From the NCBI GenBank assembly GCA_034231615.1, contig CM067307.1:3621147-3685146 (forward strand): a DNA stretch of 64,000 bases, given 5' to 3'. A model generated the notes under the pieces. The model made no database searches. It was not told where the DNA came from and saw only the letters and a program-made list of their open reading frames with translations. Of this stretch, positions 22,201 to 34,200 are shown in pieces (the first letter of the stretch is position 1; each line of letters begins with the position of its first letter). Source of the stretch: Meghimatium bilineatum (Eukaryota; Mollusca; Gastropoda; Stylommatophora; Philomycidae). Both the position numbers and the translations under genes were made by a program.

Positions 22201-25200
22201 TATGACGACGAACAAGAGACTACATATTCAAGATGAGGAACCTAATTGAGAAATGTAGAGAATACAGCTTAGACCTACATATGTGCTTCATAGACTACAC
22301 CAAGGCGTTTGATTGTGTTAATCATCAGCAACTATGGTCCATCATGGGAGAAATGGGCTTTCGTACACTGACCGAGATGCTCATAGGTAACTTCTCGCAT
22401 AGTGTCTCAGCTAATATAATGATTAATATAGATGAAAAAAATCAGTACACCAACATAAAACAGGAACCATCAGCCGTTACAGAGATTTACTGAAGCGGAG
22501 ATCTGAGCACCTGCGGACAATGTCTGTTGTACGAGGAGGATGTTCAACATCTCTAATACCTAATGGCATTCCCCAAACTCCTGATACACCTTATTCCCCA
22601 AACTCCTGATACACCTTATTCCCCAAACTCCTGATACACCTTATTCCCCAAACTCCTAATACACCTTATTCCCCAAACTCCTGATACACCTTATTCCCCA
22701 AACTCCTGATACACCTTATTCCCCAAACTCCTGATACACCTTATTCCCCAAACTTCTGATACACCTTATTCCCCAAACTCCTGATACACCTTATTCCCCA
22801 AACTCCTGATACACCTTATTCCCCAAACTTCTGATACTTCTGATTGAAACACTAAACCACAAACAACAAGCAGCAGTAAGAGTGCAGTGAGAAACATCTG
22901 AGTGTTTTGCTGTACAAAATGGAGAGAGACAAGGTTGCACGCAATCTCATTATCTTTATAACATCTATGCAGAGAATATAATGAGAAATGTAAGAGAAGA
23001 ACTAGAGAAACATTATTTTCATCCATTAGATATTGGCAGGTATTCCAATTATTCCAGAAATAAGATATGCAGATAACACAGTCCTTCTTACTACACATCC
23101 TGACGGGCTGAAACAGTTCATCACAACAACAAAGAAATACAGCGAGATCCAAAATCTATATATAAACACACAGAAAACAAAAATTATGACAACAAACAAA
23201 ACACAAATCAAACCGATGATCGACATTGACAATATAGAACTAGAATATGTAAGCAATTGGAATATCTGTGAACAAATATAAACAGTTCCGGACATGGTTC
23301 AAATATTCTTTCCAGAATTTAGTCTTCTTTATAGAACATCTTGAACACCTCGCGGTCTGGGCGAATTGACCTGTCTCCTCCAGGGACATGTTTAAACAGT
23401 CAGAAATATCATTTGTCCATCGTCGTCTTGGAATGCCTCTTAATCTGATTCCGTTTACTCTGTCTTATGCTTTTAGTTGTTTCTATGATATTATGTCCCT
23501 TTAGATGTCCAAAAACGTTCAGCTTTCTTGTTATGATGTTGTTTAGTAGTCAGCCATTTTCAACATTTAATGATTGTTATACTTCTTTGTTTGTCTTTTT
23601 TTCTGCCCATGGTGTATGCACAATTTTTCTTTAGGATCTCATTTCCAAGGCGGAATTTTTTGTTGCCATTGTTTTATTTAGAGTCCAAGCCTCACAGCCG
23701 CATGTTGCCACAGGGAATATGTCCAAGCCTGACAGCCGCATGTTGCCACAGGGAATATGTCCAAACCTCACAGCCGCATGTTGCCACAGAGAATATGGCC
23801 AAGCCTCACAGCCGCATGTTGCCACAGGGAATATGTCCAAGCCTCACAGCCGCATGTTGCCACAGGGAATATGTCCAAGCCTCACAGCCACATGTTGCCA
23901 CAGGGAATATACATGTTCTTATACAGTTGTACTGTGCTGCTGATACATTGCCAGATAATTTCCATTTGGACAAGTTTGAAAACACCATTGTCATCATTCT
24001 CTTCATTTCTACTGCCCAGTTCCCTGAACTATTTATGTCTGCACCCAAATAAAAGAAATTTGATTTTTCTTCCAGTTCATAGGTATCAATTATTATTTTT
24101 GATTGAGATTATACTTTATCAGTTTGTCATAATTTTAGTTTTCTTCATATGTGTTTTTTGTTGTTGATAGAATAATATGTCTCAGATCTTCTGCGTACGT
24201 TGTTAAAAGGAATGTATCGTCTGCGTATCTGATTTATGAGATCTGCTGACCTCCAATAGTTAGAGGGTGAAAATATTTGTCATATCTTCCTTTACATTTC
24301 TCATTATGTTTTCCGCATATATGTTAAACAGGCACGGGGATAGTATGCATCCCTGTCTAACTCCCGAGTAGACTCACAATTGCAACACTCAAATTAACAC
24401 GCACAAGAAATCTGGAAAAGTAGTAACATTGACCCACAAATAAACATTTTAAGATCATGTCTCAGTGGCAACATATGGATGTGAGACTTGGACTTTAAAC
24501 AAGACAATACTCAAGAAGCATAAATTCATTTGAAATGAAATGCTACAGAATGATACTACGAATATCATGGATAGAGAAAAGGATGAATATAGATATTTTG
24601 AAATTTCTGAAACTAAATGAAGGGTCGATTCTAAATATCATCATAAGAAAGAAGCTACAGTGGTTTGGACACTTAAAGAGAAATGATGGCATCGAACGCA
24701 CACTCGGGACCAGAAAGATAGGAAATAAATAATACATTGGGCTGTTCGGAGACAAAATAAACAAGAAAAATGACAACGGCTTAAGATTAATTAAATTTTG
24801 CATTGAGTACATCATATTTATAACTAACACGTTCTTCAAGCAAAAAAGAATTCAAAGTTCACACCTGGTACAAGTGGAATGATTTAGACTGCAATAGCCA
24901 GATAGACTTTATACTAACAAGAAGAACCGTCAGAAGGAAAATAGCAGACGCAAGATCGATATCAAACATGTGTGTAAACACGGATCATAGCGACATCAGA
25001 AGAAAAATTGCAAGAACATATGAACAAACTCCACACAACATGTCGGAAATTCAAGTAGAAGATTAATATTGAATAGACCGAAATAATGGCAATAGCAAAG
25101 AAAGAAAGAAAGAAATATCACTATCTCCATCGATAATAAATACCTTAAACAGGTAAAGGAGTTCACTTAATTAGGAAGGATTATATCGAGTGAAAGGAAA

Positions 25201-28200
25201 AATAGTAAAGAGATACAAAATAGATGCAAAAAAACAAACCAGATCCTAGGACAGATGACACGTATTTTTAAGAACAAAAATGTAAACATAGACACTAAAG
25301 TCGTATTATACAAGATTATTATTACCCCATTACTATGTTACGAGTACCAAACCTGGACAACGACAGCACAAAAGAAAAGAAAAACAGAGACAGCAGAAAT
25401 AGTCTGTCTACGAAGAATACTCAGAGTGCCATTAAGAGATAGAATTAGAAACGATAACAGCAGACAGATAACCAAAACAATATCATAATTGAAACAAATT
25501 AAAAGACAACAGATTAAATTGTTTTTACACACATCCAGACTACCAACAGACAGCATGCCACAGATAGCCATGACACATAGACATAACGGTTATAAAGCCA
25601 GTCAGACAATGCAAAAGATGGATCGCAGAAATCAAAGAGGCCACAGGAACAAGCTCACAAACAACATACAAAAAGGCGATCGCCAGGGAACTCTTCTACC
25701 CCTCACGTCGCAAGGAAAACAGGGGCCACAGCGTATAGATAGAATGATATATAGTTGGCATTGAAAGGCTGAATCTGGTGGGCAAGTTCCGGGTAGAGAA
25801 GAAGAGAAAGACCAAGAACCGATGGACCAGCGTCATCAAATAATGTAGATTTGCCCCAATATCTCCATAGTATGTTTATTTGAATTATCAAAATATCATA
25901 TAGCATAATACAAACTCAATCTTGAACTACGGAGTCTTTAAGTTTATGTAGTTCTACTGTTCGCCAGATTTCCATATACTTCTCACAGTTTACGCTCTGT
26001 GTATTGGAGGTGTCCGGAACAATTTTCAGTATGTCCGTCATTAGAAGACAACGACTACTTCGGCAGCGAGGTCAGGGTCCTAAATGAAAGCGTTGGAAGG
26101 ATGGGTCACATGGGACACCTCTGGAACTTTCTCCTCTCGGTCAGTGTTTGCTGGACACGACGGTCAAAGCGGTAATTAGATTATGGAGGTAATCGAAATA
26201 ACGACAATTAGACAGTGAATAGTCTGAGAAGAGGGTCACTTTAGTTGGCTGGCACAACCTTTGGGCTGTAACTGAATTGATGGACGACGCCACTGTCTGT
26301 TAGAATCGATTTCTGCTGTTGTGCGATGCTAACACTTATGAACAAATGTTTCATTTGAAGATGTCTAACTGGATACAGATCGAGCATATTTGGTTATATT
26401 TTAGTTTCTGATAATCAACTTACAGGAAATATTTCAGTTTCTGATAATCAACTTACGGGAAATATTTTTTAGATTTCATGCATTCATTTGATTGGATGAA
26501 ATTCTGATTTTTAAATATGTCATTCCGGAAAGGAAAGGGGGGGGGAATATTACTTCCATTACGTCCATAAAATACGTGAACAATTAAAGAAGGAGGTGGG
26601 CTGTCTGTTACTTCGATTACGTCCATAAAATACGTGAACAGTAGTATTGCCGGAGTAAAAATAATCGCACCCCCCTTTCTCGCTCGTCCTGTAGCGATTT
26701 AACCGCCCCAACCAGCACACATTTCACAGAGCAGGTAACGTAGGGCCTTTTTATAGTCTTGATATCCAATGGAGTAAAATGCAGCAGCAGGGAGCCCGAA
26801 TGCACCACCTATGTCGTTGTTCTAAACCTCACAGGATAGATTCCCGCCAGCCGCAGACAAGTCGCGGTAAGTCTAATGCACAATATGATAAGATGTATAA
26901 ATATTCTTGAATATTCTGATTGAGAAGAGCCTGATATGCACAACGTGCATATTGTGCACTAGATACTAACAACGCTTAATATGAAGAAAGAACTACTAAG
27001 AGAAATAAAGATCAGGCAAATAAAATATTTTGGACACATTTAAAGACATGACACCTTATTGAAGACCTTACTTGAGGGTAAAGTAAAAGGGAAGCGAGCA
27101 AGAGGTAGGCAGATACAAGTGGGAGAGCAACAACACACGATGGACAGGCTACAGTGTAGCAGAGTGCATCACCAAGAAAAGAGACAGGAGATGTTGGAGA
27201 TACGTTGCAGCCAACCTTCGTTGCGGAGACGACACTACTGATGATGATGATATGCACAAATTGAAACTACTGTGCAAGCGTAGAGTTGCTTTAAATGACT
27301 GCGCATCTATAAGAGTGCCATGTTTTATGAGTTTCGCATGAGCACATCTGGCAGAGCTCAACTACGATATTGTATTGTGTCTATCGTAACAGCTCTGTTA
27401 TGTTTTACAGAAATGAACAGGGAGCACCCGAGTGTAGTCACAGTTTCAATAGGGAGAACATCATAGATGTGACCTGTCATACATGTTGTAACAAACTACT
27501 AAGGAAGTTTGTTGATGAATGTGGTGTCCAATTCGATACTGCAATATTATGCAAAATATACGACGAAGCCAGATGTGCTAGACCACACGGCACATATTTT
27601 GGCTGTCAAACTGTAAACCATGACACAGCGCATATCGTTCGCAGTACTAAACGCTGTTATTAAGCAGAAATTTGAGAACTTACAAAGATGAAGAAGAATA
27701 CGGAAGATGTTTGTGAAGAACACCGCAAGATGATTCTAGAGATTATATCTGTCATTTTGGAAAGTCATGCAGACAGTACATAACTGAATTCGATTGTGTG
27801 ACAGTTGAAATACCCTAATCCACAGGGAACTGGACTAAGCCGGTCAAGCAACATTATTCAAGATTTGTCCCTAGTGAACAGACTCCTATTCCAAGCCCCC
27901 ACTCTCTGACTTAGAATAGTGGACATTGGTCAGCTACAGAAATCAGATAAGAAGGATTGGTCGATCTGTATTCTAAGCACGAAGTAATATCACTGTCCAA
28001 GAGTGTGGGGGCGATGTGTAATAGTTTCTACAAACAGTTGGGAGACTCTGTGATTCTGTTCCCTTGATGTTCAGAAATCAAACTCGTATATTTCTGTCAA
28101 TTTCCCTTGTTCTGACACGTATATAGTCCAACATTTTCATCAATTTTGTGTCAAAATCAGATATTTTTAAAACTTAGTGTTAAAATCAAAATCATCATTT

Positions 28201-31200
28201 TCTTCAATTTCGTATCATATCAAACATTATTTTCATCAGTCTCCCATTACATCCGATCAATATCATCATTTCATATTCCTCAGCCTGCAGCTCCTATTTT
28301 TGATTATCTGAGATACAGGTCGTAAGTAGCCACTAAGGATGTTTAGGAGTGGAGTTTGCTGCCCCGTGACAGTGTGTGGTATAGAAGACCTACCAACAGA
28401 ATTAATTCGGACCACATTCGTTATGTTTTTTTTTATTATTGTTGGGATTTCATTTTGTCATTTACATCCTTGGAGTCGCCGTAGCTATATTAGGTCTTTG
28501 ACAGAATCTAACATGAAAAATTAATCGAATGTCTGCAAGTAATAGGCATAGATGGAAAAGAAATCAGACTGATTGGAAATAGAGTGTATCAATAAGGTGT
28601 GCAAACAGCTACTCCCTATACATAGAAATAAAAAGAGGGGTAAGACAAGGATGTATTTTATCATCAAGCCTATTTAATATCTACACAGAGAAATATCTTT
28701 AAACTTATACAAGAAATGCCAGGACTTAAGATCAATAAGAAAATAATAAACAACCTGAGATATGCAGATGATACTGTTCTTTTGGCAGAAAGTGAACATA
28801 TGAACTACAAGGACTAATAGATCAAGTCCATAAATCAAGTAATGAATATGGGTTGGGTATAAATATCCACACACACAAAAACCATGATAATCAGCAGAGA
28901 CACAGAAGAAAAAAACTAAACATGAACATACATTGAGAGAAACTGCAACAAGTAAAATATTACCAATATCTTGGACACATAGTCCAAATGACGGCAGATA
29001 TAAAAGAGAAGTTAAAAGGAGAATAGGAATGGCTAAAAGTTCCTTCAATGACATGAGGAAAATAGTAACATCTAAACTAAATACAAACAAGTTAAAAATT
29101 AGAATTATAAAATGCTGCATCTGTTATAATATAGAATAATAGGGAGAATATCATGGAAGAGGAAGAAAACAAAGAGGTTCTAACAACAAAAGTGCAGGAT
29201 TTACGTATAAGCTACACAAACTATAGCTTAGAGCCCCCACTTTCCTGAGCAATTGTCATATATAATTAAATATATTGCAGCATTATTTGTTCTAATGCAG
29301 CATGTCCGGAACGCTTATGGCCTTATCAAGTCTGAATCCGGCTCTGCTAACAAGACATAATATGAAGAAAGAATTACTAAGAGAAATAAAGATCAGGCAA
29401 ATAACATTTTGGACACATTAAAAGACATGACACCTTGTTGAAAACCTTACTTGAGGATAAAGCCGAAGGGAGGCAAGCAAGAGGTAAGCAGAGATACAAG
29501 TGGGAGAGTAACATCACAAGATGGACAGGTTACATTCTAGCAGAGTGCACCACCAAACAAAAGACAGGGCTTGCTGAAGGTCTGTTGCAGCCAACGTTCG
29601 TTGCGGAGACGGCACATGATGATGATGATCTACAGGCTAAAAGTGACCCAGACGCCATGTTGAATTTAGATATGTCTAGTTACCTAAGACGCAAATATTC
29701 CAACCGAGATGTAAACCATGACACACAGCTTTCCACTCACTCGTCTACAGCGTTCTGCAGATGTTTAAAAACGAACGCAGAAGAACAGTGAAATAATGCA
29801 TACTTCTACTACTACTAACACCACTACATTACTGCTACTACTACTACTACTACTACCACTACATTTTCCCTTAGTCTTCTGGAAACTAGCCATAAACACT
29901 CAAGTAACGTTTCCACTGCTTAACCAGAAACTAGTTTTGCCAGCAGAACTTATGCCGTAGTATGTCAACAATACCCATACTTCCTAGAACAGTGTTTCTC
30001 AACCTTTGTTTTACCATGCTCCACCTAAGTCTTGCTGATGCCCCTCCCACACTCCATGTACCACATACATATTTTTTTTGTTAAATCTAGAAATTGTATT
30101 GTTCCCCCTCCTGAGCCCCTCCTCCCCCAGTCCCTGAGCAGTCAAATTACCCTCGTGAATATGGGCCTCACGTTAGGAAACCTATTTTCGATTTACAAGT
30201 TTTTTTTCTTTGGTTGCAAGTCATGAAGGACGGTTGAACTCGAACCAAGATCGTCTGGTCGATGAAAGAGTTAATTAACAGCCCCGATCCTTCAGCTCCC
30301 AATATACCGTGCGAGTTACATCTAGAAGATTCACACATTTCTATTACCCGAAACTCCAGTGTTCCGCTCAATGAACATCTACCGATCTATTACCCAAATA
30401 TCACTAAATACTTTAACTGTTACTGCTTCTGATTGTATACCGACTCCTCTGTCAGATGTGTATACATAGACCAGAGTAAATGATGTCGTATCCCTCTGAA
30501 TTCTTTCATTACTTACCAATCCATCCCATCTCACACTAGGAAAACTGGATTAACTATCTTCAATTATATCTTCAAATTTACAAATTTACACAGAAATATT
30601 CCAGAATGCTATCTCCAGGCACAGATTACCACAATGCATTAATATCTCAAATATTATTCCCCTTAACTGCAACCCTTTTCCACAGACAACTAACACAATG
30701 ACAACTAAGAAAATGTAGAAGCGATATTAAGTTGTAAAAATCATGCAGAAACAAGAGACAACGGCTGGGGCAATACTAATCAAAATACAAATATTGAGAC
30801 AAAATATTTCATAGAGGAAATGTGTTTAGAAAATGTTCTGCGCCGTGTTTGAGCTCAAAATGACAGCTTCCCGTGTCACAAATGGTATGATACTGTAGCT
30901 GGGATCCTCAAATTGAGGTCGCAGGGTTTCACTGTTGTGTAGAGACCGTAATTTAGTTTCCAGGAACTGTTGTGATGTTAAGGCGACGGTAACTTCAAGC
31001 AGATATGGAAACGGTTTGATAATCAGATATGTCAAGGTTACGTTCAATGAGATTTTGGTGTGTGTTCCACGACCGCGCAAATAGCCTGACTCCAGAAACA
31101 TCTTAAGATATGTATTCAATTTCTGCGCACATCAAGTCCAGTACACTGGACGTATTCGTATTTCCTAATACTTTATAACAGATAATAACGTAGATTATTT

Positions 31201-34200
31201 GGTGTCGGGGGAGGTTGAACCCTCACCCCCCCCTCACCCACTTAGTAAGTCAGAATATGCACACACACAGAAACACTGTGATCGTTTTGTGACTCCACCC
31301 ATATCATTTCTTACCTCGCTGACATTATCGCTTTTGTCATACTACTAATTCTTGTGTAGAACACGTCGATTTCTTCTTTCTACCATAATACATGTCCCTC
31401 TGCACTGAGCCGCCAATACATTTCCCAATACAATGGGTGGGAGAGGGGGTTTGAAATCCTCCCACTCTCCCACAGATAATTCAAACTTTACATTTAGTAC
31501 TAGAATTCAAGCCAAAAGGTAGGTGGGTAACCTCTCCACAAAACAAGACCGCTCCACAAAACAAGATCACCAACAAGTGGATAACCTCTCCACAAAACAA
31601 GATCACCAAAATTATATTACACCCGGATATATATTCCACTTGTGCACGTGACACATACATATCCATATATATATTTATATAAAAGCATATACATATATAA
31701 ATACATGCATATATATGTAAATAAATGTATACATACATGGATACATACATACATATATATTCATACATACATACAGTCGTACATATATACATACGTGCAT
31801 ACATACATATACATACATACCTGTGTGTATATAGGTGTGTTTCTTCATGTCTGATTTCTGGTGAAATCTCTTTCCACAGTAGGGACAGGGGTAAGGTCTG
31901 GTGTCGCTGTGGATTAGCAAGTGCGTCGACAAAGTGGATGATCTCTTGAACGTCTTGCCGCACTGCTGGCACTGTCCAGACAAGAACATATACAGATTAA
32001 TTTCTCAGTTTTTTTAAATATTCTTGTAACAGGGCAGTGGTTTGGGAAATACGAAACTAACACGTTTTCATTTCATTTATTTTTGTCTATACTCATTGAC
32101 AATATGTACTCCATAACCGTGGCTACAGACAGCAAATCTATGCGAGCTGAATCAATGAAGTCCTCATACTTGATTATTTTAATTATTTTAGAGTTTTTCG
32201 TCAGTCATATGTAAATAGTTTGTGTCACGTACCAAAGACAGCCAATGAAACTCATGACAATAATCGAAAGCATGATACATTATGTCTTGTTTTAATTATG
32301 TAGATATGCTTTTACCGAATATAGCCACGTTCATGACCATTCCACTATAAGCCTGTGTCCCGGATTCCTGCACGTTATTATTGCCGATTGGTTATTTGTT
32401 TTAGCAAACATCACTTCCTTTCTTGGAAAATGCGCAACTACGGTCCTGTTGTGTATTGTTAAAATAAGAAATGGAATGTTGGTCTGAAATTATTATCTTT
32501 CTTAAACAGTTACAGAGGTTTAGTTGTTTTTTAAAAAAATCTTCTTTAGCTGTAGCCTACAAAACGGCTTGTATAATCCTAAAATGGTTTTAGCGGTTTT
32601 TTTTATAAATGTCCAATGAAAATGTCTCCATAAAATGTAATGTTTATAATATATCTGTTTATATATTTTTATATGCACTTCTTCCGTTTAGTTTCGTGGG
32701 GGAGAGAGGGGGAGCGGGCAAGAAAATTGGAGTTGTCATCTGACTTTAACCATTTGGATCGCTTTGTTCATGGTCAGCCCGTGTTTCTTTAAGGTTTCGT
32801 TGGCTGTCACAACCCGGCTACGTAAATGTAACGGTTCCCTCTAATTTGGGCTAATAATGATGCAGCGTCGAACCAGCTCTCTACCACACAAAAATAAACC
32901 AATTTAGACAGCATTGATAAATGGACTATTAATAGATGCAAATGTGTGCATATTCACAGCTGCTGCAAGTAGAAACGCAAGCTATAAATACAGCTCAATC
33001 CCATTATAACAGCTAAATACCATTATAACAACTTGTTCCGGGCCGTCGAAATATGCATATATTAACAGTAATACGCTATCCATAGACAACAAATAAATAT
33101 AATTAGGAATTTTAAAATGTTGATTAAAAAAGGTGAAATGTGTTATAAAACGATGCGTTATAAAGGGGTGAGGTATATAACGATGCGCTATAGAGGCATT
33201 CCACTATATATGTTAAACAGGAGAAGCAGACATGTGGACATATATAAAAGAACTGTGACATGAGGAAACAAAGAAATGAATGTGGTTAGGATACGTCTTA
33301 CGAAATGACAAAATACATACTTCCACACAAAGCTATTATCTGCACCTTCGCAGCTACAAGTTAACCAGACGCACGGGTGGAGGCATGTAAAAGAACCATC
33401 AGGAGAGAACAATGTGCGTCGAGAAAGATTGATCTATAAGGAGCTGAACTAGCTGCCACAAGATTATAATCGGCCGATAAATTACGTTGGTTGCATCATT
33501 TTCTTTGGGAACAAAGAGATACCGATATATCAACTTAGTTTTCAGCAGGACTACAATCTTATTGCTTAACTAGACCGCAATGACAAGAACAGTAATGAAC
33601 TGAGCTGGTTACTACACGAGTGGAATAGGTGGAGAACGTTTGTCAATTATTGTTTTATGTTCTTAGGGGACAGAGAAGATGATGAGAAATAAATGTCTAT
33701 TGCGGTTGAAATGTTAGTATTATAGTTCTAGTTTCGACAGTACCAGTTCGATACTGATTTGTCAGTCTCAACGTACGAGTATATCTATTTTGTTTCTCTT
33801 TGCGCACTGTTTCAATCTTTACACAAATCGCACGCAATTTTCAAAGCAACCATGACTCACACTTTTGAAAATCTTTTCATCCGACGAGGAGCATTAACTT
33901 TAATAGATCAATCCATTGATGCACCTATTAACAATGTGGCAATGCTCACCAGTGTCTCGGCTCGCTCATTACCCTCAACACCCGCATGTCCTGACACGAA
34001 TAATTCTTGACATTGATTACGTCAATAACTCCATCAGTTGACGGCGCACAAATCCTGCATTATTTGTGCGGATATATCCGTGTGTATCTATAAGCTAATG
34101 ATAACATACTCTGATACACTTTTTTCCAAGTGGAATTTCTGTTGTAAAAGAAACAGGGATAGAGAGACGAATTGAGATGAACTATGGGAAGGAATAGTAC

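Noticed and set aside
28674..29120. 148-codon minus-strand hydrophobic open frame
   Set aside because: Antisense to LINE copy D; the hydrophobic look comes from complementing Lys/Asn/Ile-rich codons.
21850..29640. A functional LINE
   Set aside because: Every copy has stops, frameshifts, deletions or a changed catalytic site.
31675..31820. Extension of the finger 3-4 exon into Tyr/Val/Met-rich repeats
   Set aside because: This is translated microsatellite after the donor; splicing at 31821 restores the conserved HTGEKP linker.
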